Positions 1-12,598 of a stretch of 64,000 nt of DNA are shown here, in pieces. Origin of the DNA: Pinus tabuliformis (lineage: Eukaryota > Streptophyta > Pinopsida > Pinales > Pinaceae); the NCBI GenBank assembly GCA_031772625.1, contig CM062819.1:822159503-822223502 (forward strand). The letters are read 5' to 3'. Within the stretch, counting starts at the first letter, position 1, and every line of letters begins with the position of its first letter. The position numbers were made by a program, and so were the translations under genes. Below the pieces are notes generated by a model, which saw only the letters and a program-made list of their open reading frames with translations, was not told the origin of the DNA and ran no database searches.

Positions 1-459
1 GAATTGCTCAAAACATGTAATAGTCAAGAGGATGGCTAATAAAACCACTCATCACTGCGGTTACTCAGGAAAGTAAAAACAACCAAGTGAAAGCATATGA
101 CCGGCCAAAGATATGGTGGAGATGGAATGAAACAACCAAGGCTCATCTAATAGAAATTAGTTGATAAAAACAAAATCACGAGATGTAAATTGGGCATGGA
201 TTCATTTTTACACAAGCTTGAACCATGGAGAACTCTGCTTGGATTCGGTTTCATGTTTACTCAAGCTTGAAATGAAAAACTATGCTTGCTATAAGTTCAC
301 ATGCCCCCAGCATAATGACGCAATCGAGGTACATGCCCCCCAAGCTTCATTTCAGTCAACTAGGTGGATGGAAGGAAGGTTCACTTTCGAGATCCAGGAA
401 AGACTCGACTGGGATTTTACGAGATCTTAATTAAAGACTTGATTTGGAAATGGGAGGTG

Positions 460-665
460 CTTAATCTTTTAATGAGTTTGACATAGTAAAAGAACTATCC
501 TTGAGACCCTTGTTTCATTTTTTAACGAGCTTGACACAAGACAAAGAACTATGCTCACATCCCTTGTTTCATTTTTTAAGGAGCTTGACACAAGACAAGG
601 AGCTCTGCTCCGAAACTTTTTTCATTTTTTAATGAGGTTGTCACAAGACCAGGAACTATACTCAT
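460..665. repeat. About 54-bp tandem repeat, 3-4 copies
   Basis: The phrase ttttttaa-gag-ttgacacaag recurs at about 474, 527, 581 and 634, giving a 53-54 bp period. Each unit holds a run of t's and a variant of aagaactatgctc. It lies immediately downstream (in element orientation) of the element A protease. The period is a multiple of three, which fits an expansion inside former coding sequence, but that is inference. Confidence 0.7.
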
Positions 666-685
666 CCATTTGTTCATGGACCATA

Positions 686-1393
686 CTAGAACATGGCTCC
701 CAAAATGTCTTCTCTAGACGGAAAAACCACGCTCTGGGAGGAATACATGTCATTTGGTACCAAAGATAGATCGGGTTCCAATGCCCCTAGTACATAATGT
801 ACTATACCATATGTGTGATCATCAACAGATGCGGAGACGGAACGGGTAGCCACATAATTGACCTGTGGCGGGGAAGGTATTGCTTGCAAACAAGATCTGA
901 TAGGGGATGATGGTTGCAAAGGAGGCATCTGGTGACCAATGAATGATAGTTGATCAATAGTCACAATTATCCCGTTGTGAGGAAAACAAACCACATGGAA
1001 AAGTGAAGAAACAAGAGATCCCATGACATAAACATAGTCGCATCCAAGGAGAATATTTAAATCTACGGGTCCTTGGACTACCATCACGTTTATATAGACA
1101 GTCTTTCCTCCCAAAGTAATAGGGAACTTCAGAAGGATCCCCAAGGGCTGATTGGTTCCTCCATTGAAAGCCAACAAATTCTGGGTGATAAGCAAAAGTT
1201 GTGGGGATCCCAATGCTTGCCAAGTAGTAGAAGACATGATGCTAACAGACGCACCTTCATCTAATACAGTGCCAGGTACTACCATATTATAGGCTTGTAT
1301 TGTAATCTGGAAAGGCACATAAGATGGAAGGTGGAAAGCAATCAATGGAATCCAATCGAAAGAGATGAAAAAACTAATTGGTGGGGGTATCAT
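686..1393 (-). mobile_element. Element A: retropepsin-like aspartic protease
   Basis: Part of a retroelement polyprotein that cuts Gag and Pol apart. The reading frame shows VLDEGAS, the D-x-G-A-S active-site motif of retropepsins (usually DTGAS or DSGAS), followed about 60 residues later by ILLGCDY, the position of the conserved hydrophobic-hydrophobic-G pair in this family. One catalytic aspartate per chain is expected because the enzyme works as a dimer. It lies directly downstream of gag, the usual Gypsy order. Confidence 0.75.
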
Positions 1394-1435
1394 ATGATTT
1401 CCCCCATGCTGTACAGGAATAGGAGAAGGACTCTC

Positions 1436-2376
1436 CTAAACAATCGAGAAGGGAGGGTCACTCTTTGATTCATGAGAATTTGAGGAGACAAGAAGAACAT
1501 GAGCAGTATGATCACTACTCTCTTTGGGAATAGAGTGAACAACTGAAGGCGGAGCCAAGTCGACGATTTTTTCAACCAATGGTTGGTCAGGAACACACAC
1601 AAGAGAGTCATGCTTAGGAAGAGCAGGATGGGAAAGAGATGAACCCAAGTCAATCTCTTTACTAACTAGGCGAGGGTTAGAAGAAAGCCTCTGATAACCA
1701 ACTGGAAGTTGGGGTTGAGGAGCTGCAAGGTTTTCCAAAACTTTGGAAGATTTATCCATAAGAGGACAAAGATGAATCTAATATTCCCTTTCTTCTTACC
1801 ATCGCTAACTGAGGATGCAACATTGACATGATCTCCAGTGGTCGATGGGGATGGTCGATCCAGATTTTGAGACCACACCTCTAAGACTCTAGAAATACCA
1901 AAACAGTATTGAAGGAGATGGTCACCCTTACATAGCCTACAAGGGAATTTGACCTTCCGTGGAGGATCAGAAGGTTTGTCGACGGGGGGTGCGTTTGGAG
2001 TAATAACTACACGGTTGGTTGCTCGCTTATTTAACTTCTTCTTCTTCTTCTTCTTAGCCTCCTGGTTACTGGATTTCAAACTTTCACCAAGCAAAGTAGA
2101 AGAAGAGGGTGAAGAAATGGGGGAAGAAGGCGAGGGGTCAACCTTAGAATCATCATGATGTGATTCGAATGAAGGAGACGTTTGGACAGGAGTCGAGACA
2201 CTCGGGACCACCGAGGTTGAAAACAACCAGACAGGCAGACCAGTGGTTAACCAAGGAAGGGACAACGTTGCCATATAAGGAGCACCAACATTTCCAAAAG
2301 AAGAAAAAGGACCAGGATTCCCATCCGAGGGGAACCCTTGACTGGTGGACTCTGGAAATGTTGCCATTGGAATCAA
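1436..2376 (-). mobile_element. Element A: Gag with CCHC zinc knuckle (broken)
   Basis: Minus-strand coding remnant upstream of the protease. It has a serine/proline-rich stretch, a lysine-rich patch, then CRLCKGDHLLQYC, which fits the CX2CX3HX4C nucleocapsid knuckle that binds RNA. The part N-terminal to the knuckle is short compared with a full plant Gag. This is the packaging protein of an LTR retroelement, now a fossil. Confidence 0.65.
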
Positions 2377-2402
2377 CCCTAAAGAATCACCAAGGAAGAT
2401 AA

Positions 2403-4162
2403 CTTTATCTAGGAATATTTCGTGGGTAGTTAATTTTAAGACACTTAAACAAAACTTTGCCTTTTCATATTTTAAGAGTCGAGAAAAGGACGAAAGGTGA
2501 CTCTATCACTTTCGATTGGAAATGAGCTCGAAAGGACAAGCGCTCGAATGACCTTTTAAGTTTAATGAGTCAAAAAGATCAAATGACTACTATAGACAAT
2601 CTAGGTAAAAAGGATTACCAAGCAACCGTGAACTGCATAATACCTCCTGGCGAACAAAGAAGTACGAGCAGGAAATCTCCCTGAATGCTATGTTCGGTGT
2701 ATCATGTTTGCAAGGCGGCCGACTCGACTTCCTAAGGATAAAAGGATTGTAGCCTAGTGGGGTTTCTCGTTATATACTCGATGGTACGGGGAGCACAAAT
2801 ACACACTAGCGCTGTCTAATGCCGAAGTGAACGACAACTGCTAGATTTAAAGATGTTGGAACACGTCTCTAGCCTAGACCTTCTAGATGTGAGCGTTAAG
2901 TTTCAATGCTTCCTTAGGTTAATTCAATAAATTTTAACAGTTGATCTTGAATTACGTCTCAATTACAAGGCCCTACTGTCGTCATCTGACAAAACTCCTA
3001 CATGCAGCTATATGAGAAAAGAGATCTTTGTTCGATGAAATTTATCACTAATTTAGGGATCAAGAACACAAAATTAGTACAACAATCAAAGAATGAATTT
3101 TTTCTCTAATAAATCTCCTAAATGCACTTAATCTTCCCTTAACAACAAAATAAGTTTAATTTCATTCCCAATGCTTATGATGATGCAATTCTAGCTTCTC
3201 AATAATGCTACTAATGCAATATTTTCGCTTAAGTAAACTAGAATGATGTTCTTCTTTTCATAAAATGCAAAATGAATCTTTCACATAAAGCACTTTAATG
3301 AAAATTTTCACAATTCCGAACAAACAAGAATCAATAAAATCCAAAGCATGATAAATGAAACTAAAAGCAATTTATTCCCTGAATCGAACAAACCAAACAC
3401 ATAAATGCTTCAATCAACAAACCAAGCAATGTAATATATGCTCGAATGAGAAAAGAGACACTCGAAATAAGAGAAAAAATGATACTCTTTCACTCATTCA
3501 ATTGAAAACGAAGCAAACAAAGCATCCTAGACACTTCTGGTGAAGAAGAGAATCTGAGGGCCAAGACACACTGGCACTGGAATAGGAGAAATTCTAATTT
3601 TTTTCTTAACTCTGAGACTGACGTGACTGCCTAACTGATAACTAGCGTCGATAGGCACGACTGACTAGTACAACAACTAGCGTTGATGGCCTGATCGGCG
3701 CGACTACCTAACTAACAACTAGCGCTGATCAAGGGATTCAAAGAAAAATAAAAAAGAACTTCACACAGGGCCAGATTTAAGACATCAGAGGGTGGGCTAA
3801 ACCAAGCTAAATGAAGCTCTCTAGGTAAGGAGAAACACAGTGAAAACAAACTACAAGGCAAAAATCAAAGAGCAAGACACACTAGTCAAGATTCAAGGTA
3901 AAATCTAATCTTCATCTACAGGCATCGGCGTGACTGCGTAACTAACAACAAGCGCCAGAGGCTGGTCAGCGCGATTGTTAGTCGATTAAACACGTTGTCC
4001 GAGGGAACTAAGCAAAAAAAAACAAAACAGGGACTAGATTTGCTACTATGAATTTTAGACTTGGGCCAGTAAGCAGGAGAAAGGAAACAGAGCCAAAGGG
4101 AAAACGTGAGACTAGCAAAGTTCTCACAAAATCATGAAATTCAAAACAAACAAAAGATGGGA
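2403..4162 (-). mobile_element. Element A: non-coding leader between primer site and gag
   Basis: About 1.8 kb with no convincing coding sequence. It contains a diverged short repeat around 3610-3730 and 3915-3985: variants of actgcctaactgataactagc framed by cggcg-gact. A similar phrase occurs at about 5030-5075 in the adjacent LTR block. Long leaders are known in the Tat/Ogre group. Nothing else is recognised here. Confidence 0.45.
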
Positions 4163-4185
4163 TCTCCCCAGTATGGTCACCAATT
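4163..4185 (-). other. Element A: probable tRNA primer-binding site
   Basis: On the minus strand this reads TTGGTGACCATACTGGGGAG, which resembles the TGGCGACTCCACTGGGGA type of primer site described for Ogre/Tat elements (tRNA-Arg), with substitutions. It directly abuts the start of the LTR block at 4186 (tgtggtgaag on the plus strand). Confidence 0.5.
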
Positions 4186-5290
4186 TGTGGTGAAGTAAAA
4201 TTATAAGTGCGGACACGAACGAATTCCTCTAGCCCAATAATGGGTCTAACCATAACAGATACATTCTATGGAAGATTTCCTTAGGTTAGAATCAATCAAG
4301 AGGGCCTACCTCTTGGTCGCTTATCTTGCTTGATGATGTCCTCGCTCGCTCGCTCTAGCAATCTCTCGCTTCCGTCTTCAAGCTCGTGAAACAAGTAAAC
4401 AACAACAACACACAAACATAATAATAGACAAATTTCAATTCAACCTACTTAATGAGTCAAGAAGCATCAAGACACGAATATGTAATATTACAAAACATGT
4501 AGGAAATCAATCGATAGTTGCATATATTAATATCAAAGAGAGATTACAACCATTCGTCTTGACATCGCAGTCTTCCTCTGACAAGACCAGGTTCCCACAC
4601 ACTTCTGCTAGCATTCCATGATGGCTTCAAACAACAATAGTTTAAAGGCTCTTCCCTTTAGACTTCACTCCAAACCAAACACACTTATCCCTCACACAAC
4701 TAGATAGCTACAACTAGTAATAGTTTGTTGTCTACTCCAAGCCAAAATAACATAAGCACATCAACATCAACACTCTAACTAACACTAACACTCACCCTAG
4801 TTTGTGCTTGGGAAGAAGGAAGGTTTATATAGGAAATATGGATGGGAGATGAATCCTCTTCTCATGGGAGGAGGACTTATCCCATGAGGTAGTTCCATTA
4901 TTATAGGGGAAAGGAGCCGAAACTGCCATCCTCAACCCCATTCGACCAAACCATTTACCAGACTTCCATTACAGAGCTTCTAGAGTTGGAAGCTTCAGCT
5001 TTAATTTAAAAAAATTCCATAATAAGACCGGCATGACTGGAACACAGGTTAGTCACACCGATCGGCGTGGGGAATAGTGCTAATCTCTTCACATGGGTGC
5101 GGGGGAGACAAAGGCCATTAGCTCCAATCTTGTAAACTGGGCAAAACAAAAGTTTCTGGGGAAATGGTGCAAAAGGGAAATGATCTACTCATGAAGAGTG
5201 ACATAATGGGAATTTCTTCATGAAGGCAAAGCATGCGTGGTTCACTGTAGAGGTCCTCCAAGATCAAGGAACAGGGAGTACAGGGACAGT
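4186..5290 (-). mobile_element. Element A LTR (right-hand, 5' LTR), inner part
   Basis: LTR sequence starting with TG next to the primer site. A minus-strand TATATAAA lies at 4824-4831, a plausible LTR core promoter. I cannot tell whether the LTR ends near 5060-5290 or runs without a break to 8581; a second TATA box at 5428 suggests two LTR units may be joined here. Confidence 0.45.
4824..4831 (-). promoter_or_regulatory. TATA box in element A LTR
   Basis: TATATAAA on the minus strand, followed (minus orientation) by cctt-rich sequence. Its position and orientation fit transcription towards the primer site at 4185. Confidence 0.4.
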
Positions 5291-5427
5291 GACAAATGTT
5301 GTGTAACACTAACCCCGATAGCGGGGTGTTGGAGCCACTGCTCTCTCCTAAAAGAAAATATAACAGACTCTCAAGGCTTTGTGGGAGCAGCCAAGGTGAA
5401 AAGCCCCTTGCATGTACAAATGAGGGG

Positions 5428-5435
5428 TATTTATA
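5428..5435 (-). promoter_or_regulatory. TATA box of the long minus-strand LTR
   Basis: TATAAATA on the minus strand with a CCATTGG (CCAAT-like) box just upstream at about 5437-5443. The surrounding sequence resembles the plus-strand promoter at 15412. Confidence 0.5.
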
Positions 5436-7236
5436 GCCAATGGTAAAATTGGCCCTTGTGACTGTTTGACTTCCCTCATGACTGTTTGACTTACATGACT
5501 CTTCAACTTTACATGACTCTCCAGATTCAAATGTGGGTCTCTTGGACTTCCATGTTACATTACATTGATTACAACAGTATGGCCCACAATAGTGATGTGG
5601 CTAAGATGACTCATGACATGACTCGACATGACAATGCTAGTATGTTCATGCTAATAGTGGTGTCCATGTCGAGTTGCAATGTTGTTGAGTGATGAGTGTG
5701 CTCTTGGTGTATCATAGATTCACCTCCACATAGCAAGGTGTGTGAAGTCTTCGATGGTCTTGGTGTTCACTTGATGTTCATGCATGCGCATGTGTCTCCT
5801 TCGCTTGCTACTTGGTACAGTTCACATGTTCATCTGTTCGCGAACAAGTCTCGTTACATGCGCTTCTTGTTCATCCTGTTCATCATCGCACCATGTCTCA
5901 TCCATGTACCTGTATCTGCAATCACTCATGACGAGACAACATCAAATCCAAAAATATCCTAGTCTACCATGAGAGAGGACAAGGATCTGCAACTATGCAA
6001 GGCGAATTTCAAGCCGGTATGTAGGCTCCAGGCGCTATTCATGAAAAATGCATAGAGGTCACTGGGAGGCTGAGATGGGCAATCTGGATTAAAAATGACT
6101 GTCTGCAGGATCTGGCTTGGTTGGAGGGAAAATCTATGCAATTTTTTCAGGGAGGCAATTACGGCAGCAAAGGGAGACTGGCGGTGAAAACTGCGTAATT
6201 TCTCCGGGGAGCTGGTAGTGGGCTGTGAGAGGCTGCTGGAAAAAAATTGCGCAATTTTTTTGGGGAACTGGCAGTGGGTTGCGGGAGCTTACTGGAAAAA
6301 ATTGCGAAGAGCTGGGAGGCTGGCCTGCTGGACATCCCTGTGCAATTTCTGCGATGAGCGAGATGCTGGGAAACTGGGATACTTCTCATGAAAAAAACAA
6401 ATTTTTCAGGATGAGCAGCAGGGCGGCTGATAGGGTGACTAGCTGGAAAAATTGCACAAATTTTGAGGGCAGTGCAGTGACAGGAAACAGGTGTCTGTCC
6501 GATATGTTTACGCAATTTCTTCAGTCAGTGGAAGCAGGCATTCTTGGCAACTTCTACGCAATTTTTTGAAGGAGTGAGGCCCGAGGTCACTGCCCGGCCA
6601 AACTCTTTGGTTGACTAGCTAGAGGCTTGGTTGATTTTCTTGCGGGCAACGCAGATTGAGATGGGTTGTTGAGGAACCTCTGCGCTATTCTAGGTGACAG
6701 TTAATCGGGTCGACTCCAGGATTGTGCAGTGCAAACTGCCTGGGAAGCAACCTAAAGCTCTACACAATTCTGGGCAACAATATGTGTTCACTAAGATCTG
6801 AGACTGTGTAGTGCATCTCAGTGAAGGTCCAGTTGTTGGAGGGAGGTATGGTCGACAAAGTTTCAACAAAAAGACTAAGTGTGTGAGTGAGTGAACTTGT
6901 GCATGCATGACCTTGCGAACACACACCCAACATGACTCAATGACAAGACAACTCGAACCATCAAGAAAACATACACTCAGTGTGACTGACCAATGGGTGC
7001 CAATGACAAGTGTGACACTTGAGATAGACATTCGAATGAACGTGATGACACTTGCGCGACAGTGCTTACAGCATCATGTGTGAGTGTGATAGATGTTTAC
7101 ATAGCGAACACAACTCAAACACAACCTTCAACATCACCAAAATGAGGTTGCAAGCATGACATAGAAATCATCATGCTAAAGATGACAGTTGGTCGAACAA
7201 GTGAAAAGGAAGCAAGACATGTAGAAGAAACACATA

Positions 7237-7975
7237 CAATGACCTTTCATGTTTGCGCACATGCAAGTTACTGAGGACCGGATGATATGACATTGACAAG
7301 TCATCCTACAAACTCAACTAAGAGGTGTACTTCAGAAGGTGTTCTTTAATTACCATACTTACCCTCAAGATGATCATGCATTCGACGGAGTTTGCATGTG
7401 GTCTTAATCTTTCCATTACGTGGTTCCTTGGTCCTTCTCCTCAACTCCTTGGAAGCAATCTCAACACTTACCTTTTCCTGTAGTCACTAAGAGGTAGATC
7501 TGTGCAATTTCAGTGGACAATGACTGTTGCCGGAATGAGGCCCTGGGGGCCCCTCTGCGTAGTTTTTGCATGCAAGATAGATAGGGCGACTTGGACAACA
7601 TTGCGCAATGACCTTTCGTGTTTGCGCACATGCATGTTACTAAGAACAGGATGATATGACATTGACAATCCATCCTGCAAACTCAACTACGAGGTGTACT
7701 TCAAAAGGTGTTCTTTACTTACCATATTTACCCTCAAGATGATCATGCATTCAACGAGGTTTGCATGCGGTCCTAATCTTTCCATTACGTGGTTCCTTGG
7801 TCCTTCTCCTCAACTCCTTGGAAGCAATTTTAGCACGTCACCTTTTCTTGTAGTCATTAAGAGGTATATCTGCGCAATTTCAGTGGACAGTGACTACCTC
7901 CAGAATGAGGCCCTAGGAGGACACCTCTGCACAATTTGTGAGTGCAGAGTAGCGGGCTTCTTTTCGCATTTTTTG
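7237..7975. repeat. About 369-bp tandem duplication inside LTR U3
   Basis: Sequence from about 7237 (caatgacctttc-tgtttgcg) recurs from about 7606 with scattered differences: accggatgatatgacattgac, aggtgtacttc, ctcaactccttggaagcaat and tgcaatttcagtggaca all appear twice at a spacing of about 369 bp. The second copy fades after about 7930. Confidence 0.8.
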
Positions 7976-8581
7976 AGAGCAACGTTGGTTGGGGTCTATG
8001 TGGGCTGTGGGGTTTCAACAGGAAAGGGAGGTTGGTGTGTCTGCACACTGTTGGTTTTCAGCAGGCAAGGGAGGAAGCTTGATGGTTGCAGAAGCAAAGC
8101 GCACAGTTCCGGGAAGCTGGATGGGGCTAGGTTGCTTGAGAAAATGGCTAAGTGTGAGATTAGTGAAACATATGTAAACATTGGTAAGACTTGATTGTGA
8201 TCGCACACGGAAACTTAGTGACACAACGTAGACCATCCAGAATACATAAGACATACTTTTCTTGATGCAACAACCTTCATGACAAGAGTGTGTGTAGTGA
8301 GTGTGAAACATGTCTATGTGAAGACAACCACTCATACGCACACAATTCCCTTGAAGCAAGACAACATTCCCTTTGCATGAAAAACAACAACCCCTATGCT
8401 CAATGATGACACATATTGCATAATGCTAAGAACGCCGACAACTCTTAGGATCAAGGAGGGGAGCTTGAAATCATCAGCATACCAACAAGTGACCAAGGAT
8501 GATCGATCGTAAGAATCAAGGTAGGCTCTGAAATTTGCATGTGAGCCAAAATTTTGGAGGGTGGTTGTAGCCACTACAACA

Positions 8582-11500
8582 AATACAATATCATAAATTG
8601 ATATGTTTATCTAATTTGTGTTAATTTGGTAGCTCATGGACAAATTCATTCCTTTGGACAACCTTCCTCATCCAGAGAAGATCCTCTTTGCCCTTGGAGG
8701 AATTTAATTTGTTCAAGGTAAAATATATTTTTTATGTGAAAACCCACATGTGCACAAAAGTTTAGTTCGGCCTATAAGTCAAATTGGCTCTCCTCCAATG
8801 TCTCGTCACTTTGGAGCATCACATCACAAGCATATTCTTCTCTCTCTTCTTTGGATTGGTTCGTGCAGGTCTGAAATTGAGAGGTCTGAGCTCACACATT
8901 CGAAGAGAAGGAAGGCTAATCTGATTTCTACATTGACTTTTCTACTTAGACAATTTCACCAGCTCATTGAACAACTTTGACTTGGAATTTTGACTTCTTT
9001 TGGATTTGTTTTTGGAGGTCACATTTTCTGGCACAAAGATCGAGATTTTTTTAGGCAGATTGAATTTTGTTGATTGTAGGGAATCTAAAGTTTGACCGTG
9101 GACTTTCTCTCTCCTTTGATTGAGTTTTTGCTGATTGTTTTTGGTGGATTTGACCGATCTTTGAAGGTCGAGTTTGATGTTGCATTTATTGAGTTCTTTG
9201 GAGGTGTTTGACCATTGACTTGAGGTCTAGTGAGGGAATATTTTACTATTGTTGTCTTTGACAAAATTGCGTAATTGAATTGTTCTCCAAATTTGACTAT
9301 TGGGCTCATCATTTGGATATTGATTGGTTGGTTTTGTTGGATAGTCAAAGCTTTGAATTTGACTCTTGATTGATGAATTGGAACGTTGTAATATATTTGT
9401 TGAACATTTGATGACAATCTAATAGAAGAAGAATTTGAAAGGTTTTTCCCCCTTGTGGGGTTTTTCCCTGGTCTTTGACCAAATTTTATCTCTCTTATTA
9501 TTGCTATTGATTGTCTTCTATTGTACATTGCGTTTACGGTTCTATCTACAATTGTTATTTATCATTGAAAGATTAAATTTAATTGCTAAATGAAGCCAAG
9601 ATTGGGCTAAGTGATCGTAATAACATAGAACGGAGGAAAATTAACAATTTGAATGCATTTATGTAAATGTTAATCCACTTAGTGAAAAGGACACAAGAAG
9701 ACTTAGACATCTAAAAGTGGTTTAATATGTTAGATACATTCATATGGGATAAAACACTATGTCGATTATGTTGTCCATGAACTAGCAACAAAGAAAATTT
9801 AGGACTCATAACCCTTTTGATTAAACTGCCATGTGAGATCGTCATGTGTGAGTTCATAGTGATGTTGGATATGGAAAGGTTATAGAGCCACACAAGTGTC
9901 CAATGATCTCCCTACTTTTATTAGTGTACTAGACCATAACCTTCTTGCCACCATTGAAATCACCATCATAGGGGAAGTTTTTCTGAGGGATTGAAGACCT
10001 AAGAAAGGAAACGCCTTCTAGTATATATGAGGGACTATTTAGTAGAGAAAGGTTAAATTCCTTATGTTGTGTTGGGATTAGGAGGATCGTGTTCAAATGG
10101 TTGAGCAAGTATTGGGGATGCGTGTTAATGATGTGTCAAAGCATTGCTTGACCTTGCAACTCATCATGGTCAATTACATGACATAAGAATATAGTATTCT
10201 TGAATTAATGCAGGGATGAATTGAGTAGTTGTGCATGAATAAATTACATAAGTGTGCAAGTTGTGATTGTGCACACCTATATGTTGGCATATATACTTGC
10301 ATGCATTGTGTGAATGCATGATTGTGCCATATCTCATTCTAGATAATAAGATTACAATTAAAATGTAGAATTATTGATAACTCATGAGTTTTGATATAAT
10401 TTCAATATTTTTGTGGATGTTGCATTGAAACGATAATATATGAAAGTATTCATGTTTTGATGGACTATAAGAAAGTTCTATAAAGAGGATAGAGTGATGG
10501 AAGATGATTATGACTAAAAGATGGAAAGTTCAATAAGAGGGCCATTGTAAAGACACTAGAATTCTACGATTGCCACAAGTTATTAATTGATCAGTTGTTG
10601 CTATTGGATGTTTCGTAGTACACTTATGCTCTTCTTTCACATGAAAACCCTGGTAAGGTGGGTCACCTAAGGGACTATTTAGTAAATAAGGGGATGCCTC
10701 TAGCTAGAAGGGTGAATGCAACCATGAATAGAGAGATTAAATTAATATACCATGAGAGATTCATGTGACATGATGGCTAAAATCAACGAGGGTATTCCAA
10801 AAAGGACAATTAGTTGGACTCTTTCCTGTGGAAACCTTGTGACCAAAGAATATACCTATAAATAAGTAATGAGCTAGATTTACATACTTATTTTGTGTTA
10901 TGAGTATACATGATTACATTGCGGAGCTGAAAAAATCTTATGAAGGGAATAACCATTGTATAAAACATGAGAGGCATATTCACAATTGTGTTGACATTTT
11001 GATGTAAATTTTTTTTGCATATAATGACGAGTCCATCGAGGATAGTGCAAAATCTAGGGGGAGGGTAATATAATAACCTAGTTTTGATCCTCGGTTATGT
11101 GTCGTGTATGTACATGGTGAATGGCCATAAGATGATAAATGTGATTTTAACCGAACATTGAATGTTAACAAAAAAATACATCATCGATGGTAGAAGAGAA
11201 GGATAAAAAAGGGGGGCTATGAATTCATAATAGGGGAAATACAAGGGTCCTTAAGTAGGCCAAGGAAAAGAGTTATTTAACCCAAAAGTATTAGCACTAA
11301 GAGTTGTTTAGAGGAAAGTTATTCAACACAAAATATTTGTAACTTAATTATATTCCTTGATTATTAGATAATTGATGTTTTATTATGTCGTTGGAGAATT
11401 AGTGTAGGAAGGAGATACTTGGCTTCTTCATGCTATGCAACTAAGAGCTTTATATTTTTCCATACAATTGAACTATTGTTGGGAATTGAAGGGTTGAAAA

Positions 11501-12598
11501 AGGGAGTTAAAATGTTGGATGCATTCAAATTAAAGATTTGAACAATTAGAAGTTCAAGTTACCTTGTGAACTACCATACAGTTAGGGAATTGAGAGATTT
11601 ATCCTTGAGTTAACTACCACAAGCATATTGCTTTTGAATTATGGGAAGCCCCAACCAAAAATTATGTGAGAATTGTGGTTGACTACTGTTGTAATTAATA
11701 AACTGTCTATAGTTGATAATCCTTAGAATCTCGGTGGTGAGATTTATTGGACAACCTATTTTGGAACCCTAGAGGGAAGAAGGATATCCTTAGGGAATAC
11801 TGAGTAGAGAAGGGTATCCAAATCCTTGGGTTATGCATGCCAACGGGGAAGAGGGTTGTGGATTGGGATTGTTGTAGATTTTGATTATGAACCTAAGAAA
11901 TTGGTGGTTGTGAGAAGAGAAATTAAATCCATCCATAGGATAAATGCACCCTTGTGGACTCACAACCTCAACTTGGAGGGGGGGGGCTCTATTGCAAAGA
12001 GGTTAAGTGCAATAGAGAGTTGATGGTTGGGTGCAATGTCTTTCTTCCATCATTAATTGGAGGAAATTTTCAAAATAGATAAGTATTGTAGTTTTTTTTT
12101 GCTAAGGTGCTAGAGTTTAATGTTGTTGTTATTCTTGTTATATATGATAATTATGTTTTTCTAGTCTCAAAGATAAAAGACTAGAAGTTAGTTTTGGCCT
12201 AGGGGGTATTCTTGATTATCTAATATATATTTCTATTCAAATTTGAGGTTTTTAAAGTCACATATTGTAAGGCAGAGGGAATAACTTTGCCTTTGTTATG
12301 TAATTTAATTACCAATGATGCTAGTTTGTTGTAAATGACCTTATGGGTAACTAAGAAAAGGCTAGAATCACGAAGAATTTGTAATTACCTTTTTGGGGAA
12401 GTATCGATTATGTATATTGATATAATTTCCATATATCAATTCTTATTATTTAATATACGAGCAAAAAAGAATAGTCATATGTGATATGGTTGATTAAACT
12501 CATGGGTGTTAAATTACTTTGTTGTGGGTCATGAGTTTAATTTGCTATGAACTCCATATAAAAATGTTGATGGTAGTTGATCAGAGGGCATTGGGTAT
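8582..12598. other. Degenerate AT-rich stretch between two head-to-head LTRs
   Basis: No gene recognised. Two hints of old retroelements: around 9440-9475 the phrase ggtttttcccccttgtgggg and gggtttttccctgg, typical of the R/U5 part of plant Copia LTRs; and at about 11050-11072 ctagggggagggt, a polypurine tract of the kind that precedes a plus-strand Gypsy 3' LTR. Repeated ttgac/tttgac phrases occupy 8970-9480. A homopurine g-run lies near 11979. Everything else reads as decayed non-coding DNA. Confidence 0.35.

Larger units (their letters stand above)
1..4185 (-). mobile_element. Gypsy-type element A, internal region (broken)
   Basis: LTR retroelement read right to left. A tRNA primer site and LTR lie at its right end (4163 onward), followed by a long leader, gag and an aspartic protease. 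I see no reverse transcriptase or integrase to the left of the protease, so the copy is incomplete inside this window; the rest may lie beyond position 1. Gag and protease both carry several breaks, so this is an old fossil. The primer-site sequence and leader length recall the Tat/Ogre group of plant Gypsy elements, but without a polymerase domain the lineage is an inference. Confidence 0.65.
5290..8581 (-). mobile_element. Long minus-strand LTR with ATTGCGCAAT array
   Basis: About 3.3 kb with no coding capacity. Its right edge (8546-8581) is the inverted counterpart of the left edge of the LTR at 12599: both begin, reading inward, TGTTGTAG..CTACAACCACC. A minus-strand TATAAATA sits at 5428-5435, preceded by repeated agtcatg/gtcaaac phrases that recur before the plus-strand TATA box at 15412. 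The long U3 holds many copies or decayed copies of ATTGCGCAAT and a tandem duplication at 7237-7975. Short frames in it look like chance. The LTR call is inferred from edge, promoter and the related copy. Confidence 0.5.

Noticed and set aside
161-430. 89-codon plus-strand frame near the left edge
   Set aside because: No recognisable motif; repeated aagcttgaa phrases suggest non-coding repeat sequence.
7694-8359. Overlapping frames of up to 166 codons on both strands
   Set aside because: They lie in the long LTR, cross the tandem duplication and have biased, domain-free composition.
8635-8735. Possible small exon (MDKFIPLDNLPHPEKILFALGG) with a GT after it
   Set aside because: The frame stops after 23 codons before the GT; no partner exon and no family recognised.
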